DNA from: Nitrospirae bacterium RBG_19FT_COMBO_42_15
Lineage (GTDB): Bacteria; Nitrospirota; CAKKRA01; 9FT-COMBO-42-15
Assembly (NCBI GenBank): GCA_001803815.1
Contig: MHEL01000142.1
Span: 1-9,775 of the forward strand
Direction of reading: 5' to 3'
DNA: 9,775 nt
How positions within the stretch are numbered: the stretch's first letter is position 1; each line of letters starts with the position of its first letter. The position numbers and the translations under genes are program-made. Below the pieces are notes generated by a model. The model was not told the DNA's origin and ran no database searches. It saw nothing but the letters and a program-made list of their open reading frames with translations. This document shows positions 1 to 8,178 of the stretch, piece by piece.

Positions 1-893
1 ATTATATCAATTGTTGCTGCAGGGTTTACAAAATTTGCAGTGCCTATCTGAACTGCCTTTGCGCCGACAAGCAAAAACTCTATTACATCCACCGCTGTCA
101 TTATCCCGCCAATGCCTATTACTGGTATCTTCACTGCCTTAGCTGCCTGCCACACCATTTTTAATGCAACTGGTTTTATTGCAGGGCCTGAAAGCCCGCC
201 AGTTATATTTGCAAGAACAGGTCTTCTTGTTCTGATATCAACAGCCATTCCAACAAGTGTGTTAATCAATGATACTGCATTACATCCTGAATCCTCTGCT
301 ATTTTAGCAAATGTTGTTATATCAGTAACATTCGGCGACAGCTTTGCAATAACAGGAAGCGATGTTGCATTTCTGATTCCTGTTAAAACCCTTGCTGTAA
401 GATTCGGGTCTGTGCCAAAGTTTATGCCGCCCTCTTTAACATTTGGGCAGGAGATATTTACTTCAAGGCCAGATATCCCATCAACACTGTTAAATATCTC
501 TGCAACCGCTGCATATTCCTCAACAGTATTACCAAAGATGTTCAGAATTATTTTTGTATCATATTTTCTTAAAAAGGGCAATTTTTCTTTTATAAATGCC
601 TCTGCACCGACATTTTCCAGACCAATGGCATTCAACATTCCGGAAGCCGTCTCAAAGATGCGCTGCGGAGGATTCCCTTTTCTCGGCCTTGCAGAAAGGC
701 CTTTTGTAACAACAGCTCCAAGCCTGTTTAAATCAACATAGGCTGAATATTCCTCTCCATAGCCAAATGTCCCTGATGCAGTCATAACAGGATTTTTGAG
801 GGTTATGCCTGCAATCTCAACTGACAGATTAGGAGATTGTTTTTCTTTTTTGCCTTTAGCCCTTAGCCTTTTGCCTTCAGCCTTAGCTACCAT
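1..893 (-). CDS. pyrD: Dihydroorotate dehydrogenase type 1B, catalytic subunit (3' end outside window)
   Basis: Oxidises dihydroorotate to orotate on FMN; in the 1B type the electrons pass to PyrK and then to NAD+, in the cytoplasm. About 297 codons are visible and no stop is reached, so roughly the last 25-30 residues lie beyond the left edge. Visible motifs: the N-terminal [14 protein letters not shown] (residues 33-46), the active-site loop [11 protein letters not shown] with the catalytic cysteine at 149 (cysteine is the class 1 base), [10 protein letters not shown] (210-219), [10 protein letters not shown] (232-241) and the phosphate-binding GIGGI (260-264). The ATG at 893-891 overlaps the end of pyrK by 7 bases and follows an AGGGGA ribosome site, so translation is probably coupled. 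The first 20 or so residues are a lysine/arginine-rich extension not usual in PyrD 1B, read from a heptad DNA repeat. The adjacent pyrK makes the 1B assignment firm. Confidence 0.96.
   Translation of the reverse strand, partial: MVAKAEGKRLRAKGKKEKQSPNLSVEIAGITLKNPVMTASGTFGYGEEYSAYVDLNRLGAVVTKGLSARPRKGNPPQRIFETASGMLNAIGLENVGAEAFIKEKLPFLRKYDTKIILNIFGNTVEEYAAVAEIFNSVDGISGLEVNISCPNVKEGGINFGTDPNLTARVLTGIRNATSLPVIAKLSPNVTDITTFAKIAEDSGCNAVSLINTLVGMAVDIRTRRPVLANITGGLSGPAIKPVALKMVWQAAKAVKIPVIGIGGIMTAVDVIEFLLVGAKAVQIGTANFVNPAATIDI
852..886. repeat. Degenerate 7-bp repeat array forming the 5' end of pyrD
   Basis: Four consecutive heptads are visible on the plus strand: GCCTTTA, GCCCTTA, GCCTTTT and GCCTTCA (852-879), followed by a partial GCCTTAG. 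The array sits exactly at the pyrK/pyrD junction and is translated in pyrD as residues about 3-16 ([14 protein letters not shown]). The period of 7 is not a multiple of 3, so the peptide is not itself periodic. It resembles low-complexity heptad arrays found scattered in some environmental bacterial genomes; that family link is from memory, the periodicity is seen directly. Confidence 0.75.
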
Positions 894-1654
894 CTTATTT
901 CCCCTGCGTTAAAAACAGGGCCGTCATTACAAACATATTTATATCCGCCTTTTGTATCTGTGGCGCATCCAAGGCATGCGCCTAAACCGCATGCCATCCT
1001 CTCTTCAAGAGAGACCTGACAGGAAATCCCTTTTATTGATGCAAGCCTGCTTATCTCTCTTAACATGCCCTTTGGCCCACAGGCATAAACAACAGATTTA
1101 GGTTCATTCTGGCCTGCTAAAAAAACCTCAAAGAGCTCGCTAATTAGCCCCTGTTTGCCTATGCTTCCATCTTCCGTTGAGATCTTCACCTCTGCCTTTA
1201 ATCTTTTGAAATCCTGAACAGAGAGAATGTCCTCTTTATGCCGTGCGCCAGCAAATAATACTATTTTATTCTTTTTGTCCTTTGATAATTCCTGTGCAAG
1301 AAATAAAAGAGGTGCTATGCCGATGCCGCCTGCAACAAGGATATGGCTTTTAATCTTCTTGTTTATTGTAAAGCCATTCCCAAGCGGGCCTATAATATCT
1401 ATATCCGCACCCTTTTTAAAATCTGAAAGGAGACTTGTCCCCTTTCCCACAACCTTATATAAAATATCAATTGTCTTATCCTTATTTATCTTGTGTATAC
1501 TAAATGGCCGCCTTAAGAGGGGGTCAAGAGTCTCGCCTGTTTTCAGCATTACAAACTGACCGGGTCTTGCCTTTTTGCTTATTTGCGGTGAGTGAATCTG
1601 TAATCTATAATAATGGCCTGTAACATTTAGATGGGAGATAATCTTTGCCTTCAC
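887..1654 (-). CDS. pyrK: Dihydroorotate dehydrogenase electron transfer subunit (FAD, 2Fe-2S)
   Basis: Carries electrons from the FMN of PyrD through a [2Fe-2S] cluster and FAD to NAD+, making the 1B enzyme. At 255 residues it has the usual length. Order of domains: a ferredoxin-reductase-like beta barrel with PGQFVML (31-37) and the FAD-binding LLRRPFSI (46-53); a nucleotide-binding domain starting at [11 protein letters not shown] (107-117) and including YACGPKGML; and a C-terminal cluster-binding segment with four cysteines at 222, 227, 230 and 242 (C-X4-C-X2-C-X11-C), as in known PyrK. The start is GTG at 1654-1652, three bases after the greA stop, with AAAGGA six bases before the TGATTT spacer's end; coupling to greA is likely. 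Its 3' end overlaps pyrD. The cysteine pattern separates it from other ferredoxin reductases. Confidence 0.95.
   Translation of the reverse strand: MKAKIISHLNVTGHYYRLQIHSPQISKKARPGQFVMLKTGETLDPLLRRPFSIHKINKDKTIDILYKVVGKGTSLLSDFKKGADIDIIGPLGNGFTINKKIKSHILVAGGIGIAPLLFLAQELSKDKKNKIVLFAGARHKEDILSVQDFKRLKAEVKISTEDGSIGKQGLISELFEVFLAGQNEPKSVVYACGPKGMLREISRLASIKGISCQVSLEERMACGLGACLGCATDTKGGYKYVCNDGPVFNAGEIRW
900..905 (-). promoter_or_regulatory. Ribosome binding site of pyrD
   Basis: On the minus strand AGGGGA stands six bases before the ATG at 893. It lies inside the last codons of pyrK. It supports the ATG as the true start even though the resulting N-terminus is longer than usual; there is no internal ATG, GTG or TTG in frame near the conserved start (LSVEIAG). 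Confidence 0.75.
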
Positions 1655-1657
1655 AAA

Positions 1658-2146
1658 TCATCCTTTATTGTCAATAAAGATACTCATAATTTCATATTCA
1701 ACAACCTTTACTGGAGTATTTACCTTTGCGATATCACCAATCCTCTTGCCTATCAATGCCCTGCCAACAGGCGAATGAATGGATATCTTGCTATTCTTTA
1801 AGTCTGCCTCATCCTGCCCTACAATGGTATAACATTTCTCATCGCCGTTATCAACATCGCATATCTTTACAGATGTGCCAAACACAACCTTTTCTGTTGA
1901 AAGCCTGCTTATGTCAATAACCTCTGCAGAGCCGATTTTTGACTCAAGATCCCTTATCTTGCCTTCAATGAACGACTGCCTCTCTTTGGCTGCATGATAC
2001 TCTGCATTTTCTGACAAATCTCCATGCGCCCTTGCCTCAGCAATATCCTGAATATTTTTTGGCCTTTCAATCCTTTTAAAACGTTCCAGCTCATCGCAGA
2101 GCTGCTGATACCCTTTTTTTGTCATTGGAATTCTTGTTATACTCAT
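1658..2146 (-). CDS. greA: Transcription elongation factor GreA
   Basis: GreA enters the secondary channel of RNA polymerase and stimulates cleavage of backtracked RNA, releasing arrested complexes. The 162-residue protein is full length (about 158 in E. coli). The N-terminal coiled coil (about 9-75) contains the signature EARAHGDLSENAEYHAAKER, whose tip acidic residues D43 and E46 match the catalytic pair of E. coli GreA. The C-terminal FKBP-like domain holds SPVGRALIGKRIGD (about 124-137). The start ATG follows AGGTGA (2159-2154). It lies between carB and pyrK, three bases from pyrK, so it is made with the pyrimidine enzymes. A carB-greA neighbourhood also occurs, as I recall, in Geobacter-like genomes. 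It could be GreB or a GreA paralogue, but the loop residues fit GreA. Confidence 0.96.
   Translation of the reverse strand: MSITRIPMTKKGYQQLCDELERFKRIERPKNIQDIAEARAHGDLSENAEYHAAKERQSFIEGKIRDLESKIGSAEVIDISRLSTEKVVFGTSVKICDVDNGDEKCYTIVGQDEADLKNSKISIHSPVGRALIGKRIGDIAKVNTPVKVVEYEIMSIFIDNKG
1661..1666 (-). promoter_or_regulatory. Ribosome binding site of pyrK
   Basis: AAAGGA on the minus strand lies within the last codons of greA and is six bases from the GTG start of pyrK. It decides in favour of the GTG, which also gives the expected PyrK N-terminus, and implies that ribosomes finishing greA can restart on pyrK. Confidence 0.65.
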
Positions 2147-2175
2147 TTTATACTCACCTCAATATTATATAATAA

Positions 2176-2262
2176 CCCCTAACCCTAACCCTCTCCCACA
2201 AGGGGAGAGGGGACTTAATTGTTTCCCCTCCCTTGATGGGAGGGGATTAAGGGGAGGGTGTG
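2176..2262. repeat. Paired inverted hairpin repeats in the carB-greA gap
   Basis: The 125-bp gap between carB and greA is mostly two related units in opposite orientation. One unit (about 2176-2213) has a perfect 9-bp stem, CCCTCTCCC (2189-2197) with GGGAGAGGG (2203-2211), and a 5-base loop. The other (2221-2260) has a perfect 8-bp stem, CCCCTCCC (2225-2232) with GGGAGGGG (2238-2245), also with a 5-base loop. The two units align with each other when one is reversed, so the whole cluster could fold as one long hairpin. Two CCCTAA-like hexamers flank the first stem. No run of T follows either stem on the transcribed strand, so neither is a standard terminator; transcription into greA is expected. 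Confidence 0.75.
2221..2260 (+). repeat. 40-bp repeat, copy 1 (inverted copy at 5621-5660)
   Basis: This 40-base segment equals the reverse complement of 5621-5660 at 39 of 40 positions; the single difference is G at 2239 against A in the other copy when reversed. The two copies flank carB in opposite orientation. Each contains a short GC-rich hairpin, perfect here and with one mismatch in the other copy. Confidence 0.9.
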
Positions 2263-2271
2263 TTTTTACAA

Positions 2272-5200
2272 TTACTTCCCTGCTTCTACTGCAACTTGCC
2301 TGTCTGATGGTCTCTGCTCTATCTTTTTATGATACTCCTGAATGCTGCGGACATCAATCTTTTCCTTCTTGATTGCCTCAAGCCCGTTTACCATTGCCTT
2401 TGCGCCGGCAATTGTTGTGTAATAAGGAATATTCTGCGTCAAGGCTGTCCGTCTTATGGAATATGAATCCTCCTGAGATTTTTTATCGCCTACTGTGTTT
2501 ATAACTAAATCAATCTCGCCATTCTTTAGATGGTCAACTATATGAGGCCTTCCCTCTTTAACCTTATTCACCTCATCAACCTTAAGGCCTGCCTTTTTTA
2601 ATGCCTTTGCAGTCCCTTTAGTCGCCTCTATTGAATAGCCGGCTTCCAGCAGCTTCCTTGTAATATATATTGTTGCGGTCTTATCCTTATCCTTAACGCT
2701 TATAAATGCCCTTCCCTTTGGCTTGACAAATGAGCCTGCTGCCATCTGAGCCTTTGCAAATGCCATTTCAAAGCTGTTATCAATACCCATTACCTCGCCT
2801 GTTGACTTCATCTCCGGCCCTAATATTGTATCAACTCCGGGGAATTTTGCAAATGGAAAAACAACCTCTTTTACAGAAAAGTGTTTTACCTCCGCCTCCT
2901 TTGTAAAGCCAAGCTCCTTTAGCCTCTTACCTGCCATCACCCTTGCAGCAAGCTTTGCAAAAGGAACGCCTGTTGACTTGCTGACAAATGGTATTGTCCT
3001 TGATGCCCTCGGATTCACCTCAAGCACATAGATTACATTATCCTTTATAGCATACTGGACATTCATCAGGCCGATTACATTCAGCTCTTTTGCAAGCGCA
3101 TAGGTCTGCTCCCTGAGCCCTTTTATCAAACTATTGCCGATGGAATAAGGCGGCAGAGAACATGCGCTGTCGCCTGAATGAACGCCTGCCTCTTCAATAT
3201 GCTCCATTATCCCTGCAACAACTACATCGCAGCCATCAGAGATTGCGTCTACATCAATCTCTATTGCGTCCTCTAAATACTTGTCAATCAGGATTGGGTG
3301 CTCAGGCGATGCTGCCACAGCCCTCTTCATGTAGTCCTTAATATCCTTTTTACTATACACAATCTCCATTGCCCTGCCGCCAAGGACATATGACGGCCTT
3401 ACAAGCACAGGATATCCTATCTTTTCTGCTATCTCAACAGACTCTGAAACAGAGCGGGCAATGCCGCTTTCAGGCTGTTTTAAATTGAGTTTATTGATTA
3501 ATTCTCTGAACCGCTCCCTGTCCTCTGCCCTGTCAATGGAATCAGGGGATGTGCCGACTATCTTTGCGCCCGCGACCTCAAGTGGAAGCGATAGTTTCAG
3601 CGGCGTCTGGCCGCCGAATTGGACAATAACACCGTCAGGCCTTTCAATATCAATGATATTTAAAACATCCTCCCGTGTCAAGGGCTCAAAATATAGCCTG
3701 TCAGATGTATCATAGTCAGTGCTTACAGTCTCCGGGTTGCAGTTTACCATTATTGTCTCAAAGCCGTCCTCTTTTAAAGCAAGCGCTGCATGAACACAGC
3801 AGTAGTCAAACTCAATGCCCTGTCCTATCCTGTTTGGGCCTCCGCCGAGTATCATAATCTTCTTGCGATTGGTTGGATTTGCCTCGCACTCTGATTCGTA
3901 TGTTGAATAAAAATACGGGGTATAAGCAACAAACTCAGCGCCGCAGGTGTCAACCATCTTAAAGGTGGATATTATGTTATTCTTTTTTCTATATTCCCTC
4001 ACAGCATCTTCTGTGCTGTTTATCAGCCTTGCAATGTACTTATCAGAAAATCCATACTCCTTTGCCTCCTTTAATAAATCAGGGGCAAGGGGCAAGGGGC
4101 AAGGGGCAAGTTTATTCTTTTTTTGACCTGTAACCATTAACCCATGACCTTCATCATCATGACCCCTGACCCCTGACCCTTGACCCTTTATTTTATCTTC
4201 CATCTCCACTATCTCTTTTATCTGATACAGAAACCATTTGTCTATCTTTGAAAGGGAATATATCTCATCTATTGAGATGCCCCTTCTTATTGCATCTGCA
4301 ATATACCAGACACGTTCCCAGTTTGGCGTAAGGAGCTTTTCTTTTATCAGCTCAATTCCAACCTTCTCACCGTATGTCTCAAGGCCGTATTTATCTATCT
4401 CTAATGAGCGAATGGCTTTTTGCAAGGCCTCTTTAAAATTCCTGCCTATTGCCATTGCCTCGCCTACTGATTTCATCTGCGTTGTGAGCGTTGCATCTGC
4501 CTGTGGAAATTTTTCAAAGGTAAATCTTGGATATTTAACCACAACATAATCTATGGTCGGCTCAAAGGATGCAGGCGTTACCTTTGTAATATCATTCTGT
4601 ATCTCATCAAGCGTCAGACCTACTGCAAGCTTGGCAGCTATCTTTGCTATTGGAAAACCTGTTGCCTTTGATGCTAAGGCAGAGCTTCTTGACACCCTTG
4701 GGTTCATCTCAATAACAACCAGCTCTCCGTTTTCAGGATTCACTGCAAATTGGATGTTAGAGCCGCCTGTATCAACGCCAATCTCCCTGATAATCTTAAC
4801 AGCAGCATCCCTCATAATCTGATACTCTTTGTCCGTAAGTGTCTGAGCAGGCGCAACAGTTATGCTGTCTCCTGTGTGTATTCCCATTGGGTCAAAATTT
4901 TCAATGGAGCATATAATCACCACATTGTCTTTTAAATCCCGCATCACCTCAAGTTCAAACTCCTTCCACCCGAGAACAGACTGCTCAATCAAAATCTCAT
5001 GCCTCGGTGAAAGACTCAGACCCCACTCAACATACTCCTCAAATTCCTCTATATTATATGCCACATTTCCGCCTGTGCCTCCGAGGGTAAAGGATGGTCT
5101 TATAATAGCAGGAAATCCAATTTTATTAATCGCTGCCTTTGCATCTTCAATTGACCTTACATATTCACTTTCAGGAAGACTAAGCCCAATCCTCCTTATT

Positions 5201-5604
5201 GCAATCTTAAATTCGTTCCTGTCCTCAGCCATCTTGATTGCCTTCAGCTTTGCGCCAATAAGCTCAACACCATATTTATCAAGCGCGCCATTTTCAGAAA
5301 GCTCAACAGCAATATTCAGGGCAGTCTGACCGCCCATTGTCGGCAGCAGGGCATCAGGCCTCTCTTTTTCAATTATCCGCTCAACTATCTCTGGGGTAAT
5401 CGGCTCTATATAAGTCTTTTCTGCTGTCTCAGGGTCAGTCATTATTGTTGCAGGATTGGAGTTAATTAATACAACCTCATACCCCTCTTCACGCAAGGCC
5501 TTGCAGGCCTGTGTGCCAGAGTAATCAAACTCACATGCCTGGCCAATAACAATCGGGCCTGAGCCTATGATGAGTATCTTTTTTATGTCAGTCCTTTTGG
5601 GCAT
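2272..5604 (-). CDS. carB: Carbamoyl phosphate synthase large subunit
   Basis: Uses ammonia passed from CarA, bicarbonate and two ATP to make carbamoyl phosphate for pyrimidines and arginine. Of 1110 residues, the first half (1-400) is an ATP-grasp carboxyphosphate unit ([11 protein letters not shown] at 169-179; [18 protein letters not shown] at 299-316). The middle (about 401-550) is the oligomerisation domain. The second ATP-grasp half (about 551-960) has [27 protein letters not shown] and EVNPRASRT. The C-terminal MGS-like allosteric domain (about 961-1110) has [10 protein letters not shown] and [13 protein letters not shown], matching the UMP-sensing region of E. coli CarB, so UMP feedback is plausible. 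The protein is 37 residues longer than E. coli CarB (1073); the excess is residues about 473-508, encoded by a DNA repeat. ATG is preceded by AAGGA six bases away. The reading frame is intact. Confidence 0.97.
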   Translation of the reverse strand: MPKRTDIKKILIIGSGPIVIGQACEFDYSGTQACKALREEGYEVVLINSNPATIMTDPETAEKTYIEPITPEIVERIIEKERPDALLPTMGGQTALNIAVELSENGALDKYGVELIGAKLKAIKMAEDRNEFKIAIRRIGLSLPESEYVRSIEDAKAAINKIGFPAIIRPSFTLGGTGGNVAYNIEEFEEYVEWGLSLSPRHEILIEQSVLGWKEFELEVMRDLKDNVVIICSIENFDPMGIHTGDSITVAPAQTLTDKEYQIMRDAAVKIIREIGVDTGGSNIQFAVNPENGELVVIEMNPRVSRSSALASKATGFPIAKIAAKLAVGLTLDEIQNDITKVTPASFEPTIDYVVVKYPRFTFEKFPQADATLTTQMKSVGEAMAIGRNFKEALQKAIRSLEIDKYGLETYGEKVGIELIKEKLLTPNWERVWYIADAIRRGISIDEIYSLSKIDKWFLYQIKEIVEMEDKIKGQGSGVRGHDDEGHGLMVTGQKKNKLAPCPLPLAPDLLKEAKEYGFSDKYIARLINSTEDAVREYRKKNNIISTFKMVDTCGAEFVAYTPYFYSTYESECEANPTNRKKIMILGGGPNRIGQGIEFDYCCVHAALALKEDGFETIMVNCNPETVSTDYDTSDRLYFEPLTREDVLNIIDIERPDGVIVQFGGQTPLKLSLPLEVAGAKIVGTSPDSIDRAEDRERFRELINKLNLKQPESGIARSVSESVEIAEKIGYPVLVRPSYVLGGRAMEIVYSKKDIKDYMKRAVAASPEHPILIDKYLEDAIEIDVDAISDGCDVVVAGIMEHIEEAGVHSGDSACSLPPYSIGNSLIKGLREQTYALAKELNVIGLMNVQYAIKDNVIYVLEVNPRASRTIPFVSKSTGVPFAKLAARVMAGKRLKELGFTKEAEVKHFSVKEVVFPFAKFPGVDTILGPEMKSTGEVMGIDNSFEMAFAKAQMAAGSFVKPKGRAFISVKDKDKTATIYITRKLLEAGYSIEATKGTAKALKKAGLKVDEVNKVKEGRPHIVDHLKNGEIDLVINTVGDKKSQEDSYSIRRTALTQNIPYYTTIAGAKAMVNGLEAIKKEKIDVRSIQEYHKKIEQRPSDRQVAVEAGK
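4081..4188. repeat. In-frame heptad-repeat insertion inside carB
   Basis: A 108-bp low-complexity element is read through as CarB residues about 473-508. One end (4081-4108) is four exact copies of AGGGGCA; the other (4160-4187) is two TGACCCC and two TGACCCT. Compared as an inverted repeat, the 28-base arms agree at 22 of 28 positions in exact heptad register. Between them, 4124-4151 continues as degenerate heptads (TGACCTG, TAACCAT, TAACCCA, TGACCTT). The encoded peptide begins [14 protein letters not shown] and ends [10 protein letters not shown], unlike any CarB domain. It falls in the oligomerisation domain between EIVEMEDKI and [12 protein letters not shown], where E. coli CarB has only a short connection. 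The length is a multiple of three, so function can be kept. Confidence 0.88.
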
Positions 5605-5620
5605 TTGATTTCCTTGTCTT

Positions 5621-5660
5621 CACCCTCCCCTTAATCCCCTCTCATCAAGGGAGGGGAAAC
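5621..5660 (-). repeat. 40-bp repeat, copy 2 (inverted copy of 2221-2260)
   Basis: Reverse complement of 2221-2260 with one mismatch in 40 bases. It begins 16 bases upstream of the carB start codon, just outside the carB ribosome site (AAGGA at 5615-5611). Its hairpin (arms 5636-5643 and 5649-5656) carries one mismatch. A further short GC-rich tail, GCAAGGGTGAGGGG, at 5725-5738 next to the carA stop may be the remnant of the partner unit. Confidence 0.9.
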
Positions 5661-5667
5661 AAGTGCA

Positions 5668-5724
5668 GGAGCAGGTTTGTAACCTGCTCCGAAACATTTG
5701 GGTTCAGGTTGCAAACCTGAACCC
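5668..5724. repeat. Two perfect hairpins in inverted pairing, REP/BIME-like, between carA and carB
   Basis: Two perfect stem-loops stand 9 bases apart. The first has 10-bp arms GGAGCAGGTT (5668-5677) and AACCTGCTCC (5681-5690) around TGT. The second has 11-bp arms GGGTTCAGGTT (5700-5710) and AACCTGAACCC (5714-5724) around GCA. Their cores, AGGTTTGTAACCT and AGGTTGCAAACCT, match at 12 of 13 when one is reversed, so they are head-to-head copies of one motif. This is the layout of REP pairs (BIMEs), which are moved by RAYT-type transposases in other bacteria; no such transposase is in the window. Neither stem is followed by a T run on the transcribed strand, so termination is not expected, but they could shape mRNA decay or the CarA:CarB ratio. 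Confidence 0.82.
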
Positions 5725-5740
5725 GCAAGGGTGAGGGGTA

Positions 5741-6859
5741 TTAATTTTTCTCCATCATCTCAGTAAATCTCTTAAACAAATACGCTGAATCATGCGGTCC
5801 AGGGGATGCCTCTGGGTGATACTGAACAGAGAATATCGGCAGCTCCTTATGCTGCATCCCTTCTACTGTCTTGTCATTCAGGTTAATATGGGTCAATTCT
5901 GCCTTTCCCTTTAATGAATCCACATCAACTGTAAATCCGTGGTTCTGAGATGTAATCTCCACCTTTCTTGTTGTCAAATCCATCACTGGCTGATTTCCTC
6001 CATGATGGCCGAATTTCAGCTTGTAAGTCTTTCCTCCCATTGCAAGGCCGAGCAACTGATGCCCAAGGCATATTCCAAATATAGGCTTCCTGCCAATTAG
6101 TTTCTTGACATTCTCTATTACATAAGGCACACCCTCTGGATCGCCGGGGCCATTGGAGAGTAGTATGCCGTCAGGGTTCATTGCCATAACATCCTCTGCC
6201 TTTGTGTCTGCAGGGACAACCGTTGCAGAGCATCCTGCGTTTATTAGCAACCTGAGTATATTCTGCTTAATGCCAAAGTCATAGGCAACCACTTTAAACC
6301 TGTATTCTTTCTGGTCTTGATAGCCCTTTTTAATATCCCAAACATCTGTATCCCATTTATATGTCTTTTTACAGGTTACCTCTTTTACCAAATCCCTGCC
6401 TATAAGACCGGGCGATACCTTTGCTTTTTCAATAAGGCTCTTGGGGTTTAAATCTATTGTGGAGATAACGCCCTCTTTAGCGCCAAAGTCCCTTATATGC
6501 TTTGTCAATGCCCTTGTGTCAATGCCATGGATGCCGACGATATTATTTTCTTTTATATATGAGCCAAGTGTCTTTTTAGAGCGCCAGTTGCTTGGATATT
6601 CAGATGCCTCTTTAACAATAAAGCCCTCTGCATAAGGCTTTACAGACTCCACATCCTCATCATTTATCCCATAGTTCCCTATTAATGGATAGGTCATTGT
6701 AACAATCTGGCCTTTATATGAAGGGTCTGTCAAGATTTCCTGATAGCCTGTCATGCTTGTATTAAAAACCACTTCTCCTGTTGTCTCGCCCTCTGCGCCA
6801 AAGGAATAGCCTTCAAAGAGCTTCCCATCAGATAGCGCTAATATTGCCTTTTTCTTCAT
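5741..6859 (-). CDS. carA: Carbamoyl phosphate synthase small subunit (glutaminase)
   Basis: Hydrolyses glutamine and channels the ammonia to CarB. The 372 residues are normal for the family. The N-terminal CarA domain (about 1-150) has [17 protein letters not shown] (32-48) and the [13 protein letters not shown] segment (111-123). The C-terminal class I glutamine amidotransferase domain (about 188-370) has LSNGPGDP, the nucleophile elbow FGICLGHQ with Cys264, and [12 protein letters not shown] with His348 and Glu350, completing the catalytic triad. The ATG overlaps the pyrC stop as ATGA and has AGGTGA a few bases upstream, so it is translationally coupled to pyrC. Unusually for a subunit pair needed in equal amounts, it is separated from carB by 136 bp filled with repeats. 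Confidence 0.97.
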   Translation of the reverse strand: MKKKAILALSDGKLFEGYSFGAEGETTGEVVFNTSMTGYQEILTDPSYKGQIVTMTYPLIGNYGINDEDVESVKPYAEGFIVKEASEYPSNWRSKKTLGSYIKENNIVGIHGIDTRALTKHIRDFGAKEGVISTIDLNPKSLIEKAKVSPGLIGRDLVKEVTCKKTYKWDTDVWDIKKGYQDQKEYRFKVVAYDFGIKQNILRLLINAGCSATVVPADTKAEDVMAMNPDGILLSNGPGDPEGVPYVIENVKKLIGRKPIFGICLGHQLLGLAMGGKTYKLKFGHHGGNQPVMDLTTRKVEITSQNHGFTVDVDSLKGKAELTHINLNDKTVEGMQHKELPIFSVQYHPEASPGPHDSAYLFKRFTEMMEKN

Positions 6860-8142
6860 TTTATATCACCTGTCTCATAAACAATCTTCCCGCCAACAAT
6901 TGTCATTACTGCCCTTCCTTTCATCTTCATGCCTGCAAAGGCAGTGTTTTTTGATTTTGATTTAAGATTATTAACATCAACAACCCATTCGGATTCAGGG
7001 TCAATTATTGTTATATCAGCATCAGCCCCTTCAGAGAGAGTCCCTTTTTTTAGTTTTAATAACCTTGCCGGGTTTATAGTCGCCTTAGCAATAGCATCCT
7101 TTAATGTCAAAACACCTTCTCTTACAAGATTCAAAATCAGCGGCAGGGATGTCTCTAAGCCAATCATGCCAAAGGATGCATAATCAAACTCAATCTCCTT
7201 TTCATGTACTGCATGGGGCGCATGGTCAGAGGCAATAATATCTATTGTCCCGTCTTTTAAACCCTCTTTTATTGCCTTTACATCCTCCTTTGTCCGTAAC
7301 GGAGGATTAACCTTTGCATTTGTATTATAACCAATTACAGCATCCTCGGTCAAAGTAAAGTAATGAGGACAGGTCTCGCATGTAACCTTTACGCCCCGCT
7401 TTTTTGCAGTTCTTATTGATTCAACAGAGCCGGCGCTGCTCACATGGGCAATATGAAGCCTTGCGCCTGTAAGCTCTGCAAGCGCAATGTCCCGCACAAC
7501 CATTACCTCCTCTGCTGCCTTTGGTATGCCCCTCAGGCCGAGAGTGGTGGATGCAAAACCCTCATTCATCACACCGCCGGAAGAGAGATTTGCGTCCTCG
7601 CAATGCGCAATAACTGGTATATCAAATGCCTTTGTATACTCAAGCCCCCTTCTCATTACCTCTGCATCCATAACACCCTTGCCGTCATCAGATATTGCAA
7701 CACAGCCTGCATTCACCATATCACTTATCTCTGCAAGCGCTTTACCCTGTGAGCCTTTTGTTATGGCGCCTATAGGCAGCACATTAACAATGCCTTCCTT
7801 TGCTGACTTTGATAAAATAAACTCTGTTACAGCCCTATTGTCATTTATTGGATTCGTATTCGGCATACAGCATATTGCAGTAAACCCGCCTGCTGCTGCA
7901 GCCATTGTCCCTGTCCTTATTGTCTCTTTATACTCAAAGCCAGGCTCCCTTAAATGCGTATGTATATCAATCAGACCCGGCGCAACAATCTTTCCCTTTG
8001 CATCAATCACCTTTGCAGAGGCCTCTGCCTTAATGCCTTTTGCCACCTTTTTGATAATATTTCCTTCAATAAATATGTCCAGAGAATCGTCTATATTATT
8101 TGCAGGGTCTAATACCCTGCCATTTTTAATTAACATTCGCAT
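6856..8142 (-). CDS. pyrC: Dihydroorotase, class I
   Basis: Zinc amidohydrolase that closes carbamoyl aspartate to dihydroorotate. The 428 residues carry all the metal and catalytic positions of the class I type, and the numbering nearly coincides with Aquifex PyrC: His61 and His63 in [10 protein letters not shown], Asp153 in SDDGKGV, His180 in VIAHCED, His233 in [10 protein letters not shown], and the catalytic Asp306 in [16 protein letters not shown] (275-283) and the C-terminal [10 protein letters not shown] segment are also typical. It is therefore active rather than one of the degenerate PyrC-like partners of some ATCases. The chosen ATG has AGAGGA about seven bases upstream; a second ATG two codons on is less well spaced. 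Some class I enzymes assemble with PyrB into a bifunctional particle; the adjacent pyrB makes that possible here (inference). Confidence 0.97.
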   Translation of the reverse strand: MRMLIKNGRVLDPANNIDDSLDIFIEGNIIKKVAKGIKAEASAKVIDAKGKIVAPGLIDIHTHLREPGFEYKETIRTGTMAAAAGGFTAICCMPNTNPINDNRAVTEFILSKSAKEGIVNVLPIGAITKGSQGKALAEISDMVNAGCVAISDDGKGVMDAEVMRRGLEYTKAFDIPVIAHCEDANLSSGGVMNEGFASTTLGLRGIPKAAEEVMVVRDIALAELTGARLHIAHVSSAGSVESIRTAKKRGVKVTCETCPHYFTLTEDAVIGYNTNAKVNPPLRTKEDVKAIKEGLKDGTIDIIASDHAPHAVHEKEIEFDYASFGMIGLETSLPLILNLVREGVLTLKDAIAKATINPARLLKLKKGTLSEGADADITIIDPESEWVVDVNNLKSKSKNTAFAGMKMKGRAVMTIVGGKIVYETGDIK

Positions 8143-8178
8143 TTACTATCCTCTTTATTATCATAAAAGCCCTGAATA

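Noticed and set aside
112..741. Plus-strand open frame of 209 codons
   Set aside because: It is the complement of pyrD, whose minus-strand reading shows clear conserved motifs; the plus-strand product has none and no ribosome site.
2164..2169. Perfect TATAAT on the minus strand upstream of greA, as a possible promoter
   Set aside because: No -35 box at a suitable distance, and a start from it would fall within or after the greA ribosome site. It is part of an AT-rich palindrome.
2225..2245. Hairpin after carB as an intrinsic terminator
   Set aside because: The stem is strong but is followed on the transcribed strand by AAACAATTA, not a T run, and the downstream genes belong to the same pathway.
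4081..4187. Regular repeats in carB as a CRISPR array
   Set aside because: Units are 7 bases with no spacers, and the region is open coding sequence of carB.
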